Shown here: positions 42,704 to 51,144 of the stretch, in pieces
Numbering within the stretch: the stretch's first letter is position 1
How the letters are laid out: every line of letters begins with the position of its first letter
Source: Bacillota bacterium
GTDB lineage: Bacteria > Bacillota > Clostridia > Acetivibrionales > DSM-1351
Direction: 5' to 3'
Assembly: GCA_023439045.1 (NCBI GenBank)
Contig: JAEXOY010000018.1
Location: forward strand, 124,001 to 188,000
Length of the DNA stretch: 64,000 bases
Translations under genes and position numbers: made by a program
The notes under the pieces: model-generated
The model's database searches: none
What the model was told of the DNA's origin: nothing
Seen by the model: the letters and a program-made list of their open reading frames with translations, nothing else

Positions 42704-42937
42704 ATGGCTGAAAATGAGGGCAAGAAGAAGGTCAACTTCTTTGTAAGAACTGGTAAAGGCATGTCAAAGCTCTTTAGAGAAATAAGAGCTGAACTAAAGA
42801 AAGTAATTTGGCCAAGTAGAAGTCAGCTTATCAACAATACCGCTACCGTGTTGTTATTCTGCCTAATTGTTGGTGCAATAATATGGGCAGCTGATGCGGG
42901 ACTGACAGCGCTTTCAAATGTAGTATTTACTAGGTAG
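42704..42937 (+). CDS. secE: Preprotein translocase subunit SecE
   Basis: A 77-residue subunit of the SecYEG channel. A basic cytoplasmic amphipathic part ('LFREIRAELKKVIWPSRSQLINNT', about residues 27-50) is the SecE signature, followed by the single membrane helix (about 49-70). The start is ATG 42704; GTG 42695 lies within the ribosome site GGGATGTG. It is co-transcribed with rpmG and nusG. Confidence 0.95.
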   Translation: MAENEGKKKVNFFVRTGKGMSKLFREIRAELKKVIWPSRSQLINNTATVLLFCLIVGAIIWAADAGLTALSNVVFTR

Positions 42938-42991
42938 TAAAAGTTTTTAAGGGAGGACATGAGGCTCTATTTAGGTGGGCCTGTTATTAAT

Positions 42992-43510
42992 ATGTCTGAT
43001 GAAGCATTATGGTACGTTGTCCATACCTATTCTGGGTATGAGAACAAGGTTAAAGCCAATCTTGAAAAGATAGTTGAAAACAGAAACATGCAGGACTATA
43101 TAGTGGACATCGCTGTTCCAATGGAAGAGCAGATAGAGATTAAGGATGGCAAAAAGAAGGCTACCCTTAAGAAGGTGTTTCCGGGCTATGTACTTGTCAA
43201 GATGATAATGTCAGACGAGTCCTGGTATGTTGTAAGAAATACTAGAGGAGTTACTGGTTTTGTTGGACCAGGGTCCAAGCCTGTGCCGCTTTCTGATGAA
43301 GAAGTTAAGGCTATGGGTGTTGAGGAGTTTCTACCTGAACTGGATTACGAAGTAAATGACAATGTCAGAGTTATTTCGGGTCCATTGGAAAACTTTATTG
43401 GTATAGTTGAAGAAATCAACTTTGAAAAGAAAAAGGTCAGAGTTTCAGTTTCAATGTTCGGTCGTGAAACACCTGTCGAATTGGAACTCACACAAATACA
43501 AAAGATTTAG
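42992..43510 (+). CDS. nusG: Transcription termination/antitermination protein NusG
   Basis: A 172-residue elongation factor that binds RNA polymerase and ribosomal S10. The NGN domain comes first ('ALWYVVHTYSGYENKVKANLEK', 'VFPGYVLVKMIMSDESWYVVRNTRGVTGFVG'), then a KOW domain ('VRVISGPLENFIGIVEEINFEKKKVRVSVSMFGRETPVELE'). The start is uncertain. ATG 42992 gives the family N-terminus (MSDEAL) with AGGTGGG 12 nt upstream. ATG 42959 has GGGAGG only 2 nt before it and would add 11 unusual residues. I prefer 42992. Confidence 0.95.
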   Translation: MSDEALWYVVHTYSGYENKVKANLEKIVENRNMQDYIVDIAVPMEEQIEIKDGKKKATLKKVFPGYVLVKMIMSDESWYVVRNTRGVTGFVGPGSKPVPLSDEEVKAMGVEEFLPELDYEVNDNVRVISGPLENFIGIVEEINFEKKKVRVSVSMFGRETPVELELTQIQKI

Positions 43511-43520
43511 GCCATTAGGC

Positions 43521-43557
43521 TGATACTGCCAGCTAGATGCTTGGCATTATCATTTTT
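43521..43557 (+). terminator. Hairpin with T run between nusG and rplK
   Basis: TGATACTGCCA (43521-43531) pairs with TGGCATTATCA (43542-43552), one mismatch, 10-nt loop, followed by five T. It is a terminator or attenuator separating nusG from rplK. Confidence 0.75.
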
Positions 43558-43601
43558 AATAAATTTTCTTATGTTGTAGTTAAATTTGGGAGGTGGAATT
43601 A

Positions 43602-44027
43602 ATGGCAAAGAAAATTACAGGTTACGTAAAACTTCAGATTCCTGCGGGGAAGGCAACTCCGGCTCCACCGGTTGGACCAGCATTAGGACAGCACGGCGTA
43701 AATATCATGGGTTTTTGTAAGGAATTCAATGAAAGAACTGCTAAGGACGCAGGGTTAATAATCCCTGTTGTTATCACAGTTTATGCTGACAGATCTTTCA
43801 GCTTCATCACAAAGACACCACCAGCTGCTGTACTTTTGAAAAAAGCATGCAAAATTGAAAGCGGCTCTGGTAAGCCAAACAAGGATAAGGTTGCAAAGAT
43901 TACAAAGGCTGAAGTTCGTAAGATTGCTGAGCAAAAAATGCCTGATTTGAATGCTGCAAGCGTAGACGCTGCTGCAAGCATGATCGCAGGTACAGCTCGC
44001 AGTATGGGCATCGTAGTAATAGACTAA
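43602..44027 (+). CDS. rplK: 50S ribosomal protein L11
   Basis: A 141-residue protein of the GTPase-associated centre. The sequence is classical: 'KLQIPAGKATPAPPVGPALGQHGVNIM' (about residues 10-36) and the C-terminal rRNA-binding domain ending 'AGTARSMGIVV'. The start is ATG 43602 after GGGAGGTGG (43588-43596); the GTG at 43593 lies inside the site. Confidence 0.98.
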   Translation: MAKKITGYVKLQIPAGKATPAPPVGPALGQHGVNIMGFCKEFNERTAKDAGLIIPVVITVYADRSFSFITKTPPAAVLLKKACKIESGSGKPNKDKVAKITKAEVRKIAEQKMPDLNAASVDAAASMIAGTARSMGIVVID

Positions 44028-44032
44028 TTATT

Positions 44033-44053
44033 TTGGTGACCTATAATCACCAA
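44033..44053 (+). other. Hairpin between rplK and rplA, possible L1 autoregulatory site
   Basis: TTGGTGA (44033-44039) pairs perfectly with TCACCAA (44047-44053), followed at 44070-44083 by a second small stem-like GGAAA/TTTCC. L1 represses its own operon by binding such leader structures in other bacteria; the site here is inferred only from position. Confidence 0.3.
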
Positions 44054-44117
44054 GGAACAATTCGTGGGAGGAAACTAGGATTTCCGACAATAATTAACCA
44101 CTTAAGGAGTGTGACGT

Positions 44118-44813
44118 ATGTTTAGAGGAAAGAAGTATCAGGAAAGCGTAAAACTTTTTGATAAATTAAAGCTTTATGATCCAGCTGAGGCTCTTGATCT
44201 CACTCAGAAAATGGCTAAGGCAAAGTTTGATGAGACTGTTGAAGTTCACATCAAGCTTGGCGTTGACTCAAGACATGCAGACCAACAGGTTAGAGGCGCA
44301 GTAGTATTGCCTCACGGAACTGGTAAAAAGGTTAGAGTGTTGGTATTTGCGAAGGGTGACAAGGCTAAAGAAGCAGAAGCAGCTGGTGCAGAATTCGTTG
44401 GAGCTGAAGAATTGGTAACAAAGATTCAGAGCGAAAACTGGTTCGATTATGATGTAGTAGTTGCAACACCAGACATGATGGGTGTTGTTGGTAGACTCGG
44501 TAAGGTATTGGGTCCTAAGGGACTTATGCCAAACCCAAAAGCAGGAACTGTATCAATGGACGTTGCTAAGGCAATAGCTGATATCAAAGCAGGTAAGATT
44601 GAATACAGACTTGACAAGACAAATATTATCCACTGCCCACTCGGAAAGGTATCTTTCGGAACAGAGAAGCTTATGGACAATTTCCGTACTCTTCTAGGAG
44701 CAGTTGTCAAGGCTAAGCCAGCAGCTGCTAAGGGACAATATTTAAAGAGTGTTGTTGTTTCATCAACTATGGGTCCTGGTGTAAAGGTTAATCCTTTAAA
44801 GGTTAATGAATAA
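44118..44813 (+). CDS. rplA: 50S ribosomal protein L1
   Basis: A 231-residue protein of the L1 stalk. It shows the L1 hallmarks: 'ETVEVHIKLGVDSRHADQQVRGAVVLPHGTGKKVRV' and 'GRLGKVLGPKGLMPNPKAGTV'. The ATG at 44118 follows TAAGGAGTGTG. In other bacteria L1 also acts as translational repressor of the rplK-rplA mRNA. Confidence 0.98.
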   Translation: MFRGKKYQESVKLFDKLKLYDPAEALDLTQKMAKAKFDETVEVHIKLGVDSRHADQQVRGAVVLPHGTGKKVRVLVFAKGDKAKEAEAAGAEFVGAEELVTKIQSENWFDYDVVVATPDMMGVVGRLGKVLGPKGLMPNPKAGTVSMDVAKAIADIKAGKIEYRLDKTNIIHCPLGKVSFGTEKLMDNFRTLLGAVVKAKPAAAKGQYLKSVVVSSTMGPGVKVNPLKVNE

Positions 44814-44863
44814 TTATTATTCACTTCCAGAAAAAGGTGCTTTACAAATTGTACAAATAGTAT

Positions 44864-44874
44864 TATGATATAAC
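44864..44874 (+). promoter_or_regulatory. Extended -10 promoter for the L10 leader
   Basis: TATGATATAAC carries TG-A-TATAAC. Transcription would begin around 44881, just ahead of the L10 leader. A TTTACA at 44841 is 17 bp from TATGAT. Confidence 0.55.
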
Positions 44875-44888
44875 ATGTTGAATTTAAT

Positions 44889-45003
44889 AGCGAGCCATAG
44901 ACAGCAGGTATGATGTTTACACATTATATAAATCCTGCCGAGGTTGAATCAAGAGATGATTAATCACCCTTTGTATGTCTATGTGCCTGCAAAGGGTTTT
45001 TGT
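44889..45003 (+). ncRNA. Ribosomal protein L10 leader with attenuator
   Basis: The rplJL mRNA leader bound by the L10(L12)4 complex. The diagnostic CTGCCGAGGT is at 44935-44944, pairing with AGCAGG at 44903-44908. It ends with an intrinsic terminator: ACCCTTTG (44966-44973) with CAAAGGGT (44990-44997), then a T run. Excess L10 is expected to shut off rplJ-rplL; this gives autogenous control. Confidence 0.88.
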
Positions 45004-45057
45004 TTGAGATTATTCATTAAAATAAACTCATTATCCTGATAAAAGGAGGTGGATGTT

Positions 45058-45591
45058 TTGCCTAGTAACAAGATACTTGAACAGAAGAAACAGGTTGTTG
45101 CTGAATTATCCGAAAAGATTAAATCAGCTCAAGGTATTGTTTTCGCTGATTACAGAGGATTAACTGTTGAACAGGATACAGCTCTTAGAAATGCTTTCAG
45201 AGCAGCTGGAGTTGAATACAAGGTTGTTAAGAATACATTAACAGGCTTGGCTGTTAAGGAAAACGGAATAGAAGGATTGGATCCTTTCTTGAACGGTCCT
45301 ACTGCAATGGCAGTGAGCGCAACTGATGCAGTTGCACCTGCAAAGGTTATTTCAGAATTCGCAAAGAAGTATGAAAAGCTCGAAATCAAGGTTGGTGTTG
45401 TTGAAGGTAAGGTTATCGACGTAAATGGTATAAAGGCTCTTGCTGAATTGCCATCACGTGAGGTTCTTATCGCAAAGGTATTGGGTGGCTTCAATGCTCC
45501 TATATCTGGCTTCGTAAATGTATTGAACGGCAATATGAGAGGTTTGGTTGTAGCCCTCAACGCTATAGCTGAACAGAAAGCAAATGCTTAA
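45058..45591 (+). CDS. rplJ: 50S ribosomal protein L10
   Basis: A 177-residue base of the L12 stalk. 'SAQGIVFADYRGLTVEQDTALRNAFRAAGVEYKVVKNTL' is characteristic. The C-terminal helix (about 140-175) holds L12 dimers. The start appears to be TTG 45058 with GGAGGT (45045-45050) 7 nt upstream. The in-frame GTG at 45049 lies inside the site, and the ATG at 45053 is out of frame. Regulated by its leader. Confidence 0.96.
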   Translation: MPSNKILEQKKQVVAELSEKIKSAQGIVFADYRGLTVEQDTALRNAFRAAGVEYKVVKNTLTGLAVKENGIEGLDPFLNGPTAMAVSATDAVAPAKVISEFAKKYEKLEIKVGVVEGKVIDVNGIKALAELPSREVLIAKVLGGFNAPISGFVNVLNGNMRGLVVALNAIAEQKANA

Positions 45592-45664
45592 TTGTTAATG
45601 AGAAGACTCGTTAATGAATTATAAACTAAAAAATTAAAAACAAATATTATGGAGGTATAATACA

Positions 45665-46042
45665 ATGGCTAGTGAAAAGGTTTTAAAATTAATTGAAGAT
45701 GTAAAGGTATTAACTGTATTAGAGTTATCAGAACTCGTAAAGGCGTTAGAAGAAGAGTTTGGAGTATCAGCAGCAGCTCCTGTAGCAGTTGCAGCAGCTC
45801 CTGCAGCAGCAGCAGCTCCAGTTGAAGAAAAGACTGAATTCAATGTTATATTGAAGGAAGCTGGCGCAGACAAGATCAAGGTTATCAAGGTTGTTAGAGA
45901 AGCAACTGGCCTTGGATTAAAGGAAGCTAAGGACCTCGTTGATGGCGCTCCTAAGACAATCAAGGAAAACGTATCAAAGGACGAAGCTGCAGCTCTTGAA
46001 GCTAAGTTCAAGGAAGTTGGCGCAACTGTAGAAGTTAAGTAA
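45665..46042 (+). CDS. rplL: 50S ribosomal protein L7/L12
   Basis: A 125-residue stalk protein. The N-terminal dimerisation domain (residues 1-35) is followed by an Ala/Pro-rich hinge ('AAAPVAVAAAPAAAAAPVEE', about 38-57) and the C-terminal factor-binding domain with 'KIKVIKVVREATGLGLKEAKDLV'. The ATG at 45665 follows TGGAGGTA. A strong terminator ends the unit, so rpoB is not simply in this operon. Confidence 0.98.
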   Translation: MASEKVLKLIEDVKVLTVLELSELVKALEEEFGVSAAAPVAVAAAPAAAAAPVEEKTEFNVILKEAGADKIKVIKVVREATGLGLKEAKDLVDGAPKTIKENVSKDEAAALEAKFKEVGATVEVK

Positions 46043-46059
46043 TTAATTCTCAATTAGCA

Positions 46060-46092
46060 AAAACCCGATATCTTAAGGTATCGGGTTTTTTG
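46060..46092. terminator. Bidirectional terminator after rplL
   Basis: AAACCCGATA (46061-46070) pairs with TATCGGGTTT (46079-46088), with six T on the plus side and five A before the stem, so it can also stop the convergent DUF4397 transcript. Confidence 0.92.
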
Positions 46093-46185
46093 TACACTAA
46101 CTATTAATATTTTATTATGATGATGGTTATAGCTATTTTTAACATTATGGTTTATGATATTTACATATAGTTTAGGCATATTTTC

Positions 46186-46848
46186 TTATAGGTAAGTATT
46201 TCCATCCATTGGTATAAGTACCTCTAACTCTGGGTTATCTTCGAGTAGGCCCACTAGATACATAGATAAGAACCTATTTGGTTTGATATTAATATTTGGG
46301 ACAGATAGTATCTTTCCGGGGGTTGAGCCTCTGAATATCTCAAAGTTGTAGGTATTTGGTGGTAATGATAAATACGGTGAAGCAACGTTAAAGCCTATAT
46401 TTTTAAACAGAAGATCACCACTGCGAAGTGCCACATCTACTGCCGGAGAATTTGGAGAAAGATTTACTACCCTAAGTTGTGCTCTCTCAGGATTCATAGG
46501 AAGTCTTGTATCCTCTACCTTTGTTAATTTAATATTTTCCAGCTTACCGGTAGCAGCCGCTGTGGATATAGTGCCGGGAGCAAGCAATACCTGCTCAGTG
46601 AGTACAGGTGTTGAAGTGTCACCAGTAGCATAAATAGCTATATTATAGTATCCCGAAGGAACGGCTATATACTCGGAAAAGTCTTTATAGCAGAGGTTTC
46701 TTGCAATAAGAGCACCATTTGCATAGACGTCTACGCATGGGGCGTCTGGAACAGCATGCAAAACACGAATATTTGCTGTTGGTAGACCTGCAGTATTATA
46801 TGTTCCTTGTTGTAATCTTGAATTAAAGCGTGGTATCTGATTTATCAT
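46186..46848 (-). CDS. DUF4397 domain protein
   Basis: A 220-residue protein without a signal peptide, made of two related beta-sandwich segments. 'ANIRVLHAVPDAPCVDVYANG..I..NLCYKDFSEYIAVPSGYYNIAIYATG' (about residues 25-75) and 'AQLRVVNLSPNSPAVDVALRSGDLLFKNIGFNVASPYLSLPPNTYNFEI' (about 121-170) are internal repeats matching DUF4397. Members are often cell-surface proteins. On this strand AAGGAGGGG precedes ATG 46848. It lies antiparallel between rplL and rpoB, splitting a normally continuous cluster. Function unknown. Confidence 0.85.
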   Translation of the reverse strand: MINQIPRFNSRLQQGTYNTAGLPTANIRVLHAVPDAPCVDVYANGALIARNLCYKDFSEYIAVPSGYYNIAIYATGDTSTPVLTEQVLLAPGTISTAAATGKLENIKLTKVEDTRLPMNPERAQLRVVNLSPNSPAVDVALRSGDLLFKNIGFNVASPYLSLPPNTYNFEIFRGSTPGKILSVPNINIKPNRFLSMYLVGLLEDNPELEVLIPMDGNTYL

Positions 46849-47051
46849 TATACCCCTCCTTGTTACTAATAATTATAAATATGTAAATTATATGCTATAT
46901 AATATGACTTCTGCATATTTTTTGTGTTAATAAATACAAAATAATTGCTGCTATCGATGTCGGGAAATATTATAAGGCATTGGTATACATTAGGAAATTC
47001 ACATGTGCAAAGTGCACTAAAATCAAAAAGAAATGAATGGATAAATAAATA

Positions 47052-47077
47052 AAAAGTGCTAAAAAAGAAGCACTTTT
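47052..47077. terminator. Hairpin just before the rpoB promoter
   Basis: AAAAGTGC (47052-47059) pairs with GCACTTTT (47070-47077), loop 10 nt. It could stop transcription from either side and insulate the rpoB promoter. In the 543-bp gap 46849-47391 this, the promoter and the untranslated leader are all that I see. Confidence 0.5.
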
Positions 47078-47078
47078 G

Positions 47079-47107
47079 TTGACAAGCTATTTTCATTATG
47101 ATAGAAT
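47079..47107 (+). promoter_or_regulatory. Strong promoter for rpoB-rpoC
   Basis: TTGACA (47079-47084), 17-bp spacer, TAGAAT (47102-47107) with an extended TGA before it. It leaves a leader of about 280 nt to the rpoB ATG. Confidence 0.8.
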
Positions 47108-47391
47108 TATAAACTGCATTAAAATTTCTATTATTATACCTATTTTTAGATAAGTACTATGTTTTAGCACAATTATAGCACAGACGCATAAACAAGACAA
47201 TAATTGTTAATAATATTTTATGGTTTGACTGTAAAGTTAGTATATGTACTTTTGATAATTATATGTATTAAAAAAAGTTCCAGTTTTAGAAGTAGGAAGC
47301 TAAATTGAGATTATTAATTTTATGTGGACAATACTATCCATTTAAAATTTTTATATTCCTATATAAGTCATAATTTATGAGGTGATATAAA

Positions 47392-50300
47392 ATGGTAAAA
47401 CCCGTGAAATTGGGTAGAAACACCAGGATGAGTTATTCAAAAATCCGAGAAGCACTAGAAATGCCCAACTTGATAGAGGTTCAGAAGAATTCCTATCAGT
47501 GGTTTCTAGATGAAGGATTGAGAGAGGTTTTCAGGGATATTTCTCCGATTACCGATTATACCGGTAACCTTATACTGGATTTTGTTGATTACTCACTTGA
47601 TGACACACCTAAGTATAGCGTTGAGGAATGTAAGGAGCGAGACACTACATACTCAGCCCCACTTAAGGCGAAGGTACGTCTCATTAACAAAGAGTCAGGA
47701 GAAGTAAAAGAGCAGGAAATATTTATGGGTGATTTCCCACTCATGACTGACAATGGAACCTTCATTATTAATGGTGCAGAGCGTGTAATAGTAAGTCAGC
47801 TTGTTAGGTCCCCAGGTATTTATTACGCGATGAAGTTTGACCGCGTTGGAAAGAAGCTTTATTCGAATACTGTAATTCCAAACAGAGGAGCATGGCTGGA
47901 GTATGAAACAGATTCTAATGATGTATTATCCGTTAGAATTGACAGAACCAGAAAGCTGCCTCTTACTGTGCTTTTAAGAGCTTTGGGTTATGGAACAGAC
48001 TATGAAATAACTCAGTTGCTTGGAGAAGACGAAAGACTTTTAGCTACTATTCAGAAGGATAATGCTAAGACATATGAAGAAGGTTTGCTTGAAATCTACA
48101 AGAGATTAAGACCGGGCGAACCACCAACTGTTGATAGTGCTAGAACACTTCTCAATAGCTTATTCTTCGATCCAAAGAGATATGACCTTGCGAAGTTTGG
48201 ACGCTTTAAATTCAACAAGAAACTTGCTCTCCCAAATCTTATATCAGGTTTTGTTGCAGCAGAAAACATTGTTTCACTTGAAACAGGAGAAGTTCTTGTA
48301 GCAGAGGGTCAAGTAATTGAGCCTAGCAAGGCTGAAGAAATCCAGAATTCTGGTGTTTCTGTAGTTAGCGTGCTCATTGATGGCAAAGCCATAAAGGTTA
48401 TTGGTAACAAGACAGTTGATATAAGTGCATTTATAGATTTTGATGTTACTGATATTGGTATTACTGAGAAGGTTCGTTATGACGTTCTCAAGGAAATACT
48501 TGACAACAACAATGGCAAGGACGAGATCAGAAAAGTTCTTAACGAGAGAATTAATGATCTTATACCAAAGCACATTACTGTCGAAGATATTATCGCTTCA
48601 ATAAATTATATTATTAATTTGGCTTACGGAATAGGAACAACGGACGATATTGATCACTTGGGTAACAGACGTCTGCGTTCTGTTGGAGAACTCTTACAGA
48701 ATCAGTTTAGAATTGGTTTGTCAAGGATGGAGAGGGTTGTTAGAGAGAGAATGACAATTCAGGATATTGATATAGTTACTCCTCAGGCTCTTATAAATAT
48801 AAGACCTGTAGCTGCAGCTATCAAAGAATTCTTTGGCTCCAGCCAGCTGTCACAGTTCATGGACCAGACTAACCCATTGGCTGAACTAACACACAAGAGA
48901 AGATTATCAGCACTCGGACCTGGTGGATTGAGCAGAGAAAGAGCGGGCTTCGAAGTCCGTGACGTTCATCACTCTCACTATGGTCGTATGTGTCCTATTG
49001 AAACACCTGAAGGACCAAACATTGGTCTTATAGGTTCATTGTCAACCTTTGCAAGGGTTAATGAGTATGGTTTCATAGAAGCACCATACCGAAAGGTTGA
49101 TAAGGCTACTGGTATTGTTACAGGCGATATAGTGTATGTTACTGCTGATGAAGAAGATGCTTACGTTATTGCACAGGCAACAGAACCATTAGATGAAAAT
49201 AATAAAATAATTGCAAAAAAGGTTATTGGTAGATACAGAGAAGATATCAGAGAATTTGAAACTTCCAAGATAGACTTAATGGACGTGTCACCAAGACAGC
49301 TCGTTTCAGTTGCTACTGCAATGATTCCGTTCCTTGAAAACGACGACGCTAACCGTGCGCTCATGGGATCAAACATGCAGCGTCAGGCAGTACCTCTTAT
49401 CAGAGCAGACGCGCCTATCGTTGGAACAGGTATGGAGTACAAAGCAGCAAAGGATTCTGGAGTTTGCGTAATCGCAAAGAATTCTGGTGTTGTCGATAAG
49501 GTATCTGCAAGTGAAATTACTATTAAGCTTCCAAATGGTAAAAAGGATGTTTACAAGTTATTAAAATATATTCGTTCAAACCAGGGAACTTGTTTGAATC
49601 AGAGACCTATTGTCAGAAAGGGAGAGGTTATTGAAAAGGGTGATATAATCGCTGACGGCCCATCTACTGACAATGGTGAAATAGCACTTGGAAGAAACAT
49701 TCTCATTGGTTTTATGACATGGGAAGGTTACAACTACGAGGATGCTATCTTGATTAGCGAAAAGCTAGTTAAGGAAGACGTATATACTTCTATTCATATA
49801 GAAGAATACGAAGCAGAGTCTAGAGATACAAAGCTCGGACCTGAAGAAATAACTAGAGATATTCCAAATGTTGGTGAAGAAGCCTTAAAAGACCTCGATG
49901 AAAGAGGTATTATCAGAATTGGTGCTGAGGTTCGTTCGGGCGATATCCTGGTAGGTAAGGTTACTCCAAAGGGAGAAACTGAACTTACAGCGGAAGAAAG
50001 ACTGCTCCGTGCAATATTTGGTGAAAAGGCTAGAGAAGTGCGTGACACTTCACTCAGAGTACCACATGGTGAGTCTGGTATTATTGTTGATGTTAAGGTG
50101 TTTACTCGTGAAAATGGAGATGAATTGCCACCAGGAGTAAACCAATTGGTTAGATGTTATATCGCCCAGAAGAGAAAGATATCTGTTGGTGACAAGATGG
50201 CGGGACGTCATGGTAATAAGGGTGTTATCTCAAGAATTCTCCCTGAAGAAGACATGCCATTCCTCCCAGATGGTACACCGCTACAGATAGTTCTTAACCC

Positions 50301-51129
50301 GCTCGGCGTACCTTCACGTATGAATATCGGTCAGGTACTTGAAGTTCACCTTGGCTTTGCGGCAAAGGCACTTGGATGGGAAATCGCTACCCCAGTATTT
50401 GACGGTGCAACAGAAGAAGATATTAGAGAAACTTTGATACAAGCTGGTAAAGACCCTGATGGAAAGACTATTCTGTATGACGGAAGAACTGGAGATCCAT
50501 TTGATAATAGAGTTACAGTAGGTTACATGTACTACTTGAAGCTTGCCCACTTGGTTGATGACAAGATTCATGCTCGTTCAACTGGACCATACTCACTCGT
50601 TACTCAGCAGCCACTTGGTGGTAAGGCTCAGTTCGGTGGACAGAGATTCGGAGAAATGGAAGTTTGGGCTCTTGAGGCATACGGTGCGGCTTATACACTA
50701 CAGGAAATACTGACTGTTAAGTCTGATGACGTTGTTGGAAGAGTAAAGACATATGAGTCTATCGTCAAGGGTGAAAATGTTCCTGAACCAGGTATTCCTG
50801 AATCCTTCAAGGTTCTTATAAAAGAACTTCAGAGCTTGGCTCTTGATGTTAAGGTATACTCAGAGGAACAGGAAGAAATCGCAATCAAGGAATCTGTTGA
50901 AGATGATCTTGAGGAACTGAACGTCAATATAGAAGGTAGAGAGGACGAGGTTCTTATCACAAATGACTTTGATGATGAACTCAGAGAAGACATTCTAGAA
51001 GACGACATTGATATTGATGACCTTGAAGATATAGGAAGCATTAGCACAGGTGACAATCTAGAAGAAGAATTGCCAGACGATCTGTTCTCTGACGATGATT
51101 TGACTGATGACTTTGATGATCAATTTTAG
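47392..51129 (+). CDS. rpoB: RNA polymerase beta subunit
   Basis: A 1245-residue core subunit. The rifampicin region is intact and wild-type in appearance: 'SSQLSQFMDQTNPLAELTHKRRLSALGPGG' area, with the Asp, His and Ser residues usually altered in resistance all present. 'HHSHYGRMCPIETPEGPNIGLI' and the C-terminal 'GGKAQFGGQRFGEMEVWALEAYGAA' are standard. After about residue 1185 comes an acidic tail rich in Asp/Glu ('DDDLTDDFDDQF' at the end), longer than in Bacillus. The ATG at 47392 follows GAGGTGATAT. Confidence 0.98.
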   Translation: MVKPVKLGRNTRMSYSKIREALEMPNLIEVQKNSYQWFLDEGLREVFRDISPITDYTGNLILDFVDYSLDDTPKYSVEECKERDTTYSAPLKAKVRLINKESGEVKEQEIFMGDFPLMTDNGTFIINGAERVIVSQLVRSPGIYYAMKFDRVGKKLYSNTVIPNRGAWLEYETDSNDVLSVRIDRTRKLPLTVLLRALGYGTDYEITQLLGEDERLLATIQKDNAKTYEEGLLEIYKRLRPGEPPTVDSARTLLNSLFFDPKRYDLAKFGRFKFNKKLALPNLISGFVAAENIVSLETGEVLVAEGQVIEPSKAEEIQNSGVSVVSVLIDGKAIKVIGNKTVDISAFIDFDVTDIGITEKVRYDVLKEILDNNNGKDEIRKVLNERINDLIPKHITVEDIIASINYIINLAYGIGTTDDIDHLGNRRLRSVGELLQNQFRIGLSRMERVVRERMTIQDIDIVTPQALINIRPVAAAIKEFFGSSQLSQFMDQTNPLAELTHKRRLSALGPGGLSRERAGFEVRDVHHSHYGRMCPIETPEGPNIGLIGSLSTFARVNEYGFIEAPYRKVDKATGIVTGDIVYVTADEEDAYVIAQATEPLDENNKIIAKKVIGRYREDIREFETSKIDLMDVSPRQLVSVATAMIPFLENDDANRALMGSNMQRQAVPLIRADAPIVGTGMEYKAAKDSGVCVIAKNSGVVDKVSASEITIKLPNGKKDVYKLLKYIRSNQGTCLNQRPIVRKGEVIEKGDIIADGPSTDNGEIALGRNILIGFMTWEGYNYEDAILISEKLVKEDVYTSIHIEEYEAESRDTKLGPEEITRDIPNVGEEALKDLDERGIIRIGAEVRSGDILVGKVTPKGETELTAEERLLRAIFGEKAREVRDTSLRVPHGESGIIVDVKVFTRENGDELPPGVNQLVRCYIAQKRKISVGDKMAGRHGNKGVISRILPEEDMPFLPDGTPLQIVLNPLGVPSRMNIGQVLEVHLGFAAKALGWEIATPVFDGATEEDIRETLIQAGKDPDGKTILYDGRTGDPFDNRVTVGYMYYLKLAHLVDDKIHARSTGPYSLVTQQPLGGKAQFGGQRFGEMEVWALEAYGAAYTLQEILTVKSDDVVGRVKTYESIVKGENVPEPGIPESFKVLIKELQSLALDVKVYSEEQEEIAIKESVEDDLEELNVNIEGREDEVLITNDFDDELREDILEDDIDIDDLEDIGSISTGDNLEEELPDDLFSDDDLTDDFDDQF

Positions 51130-51144
51130 GAGGGGATATAAACT

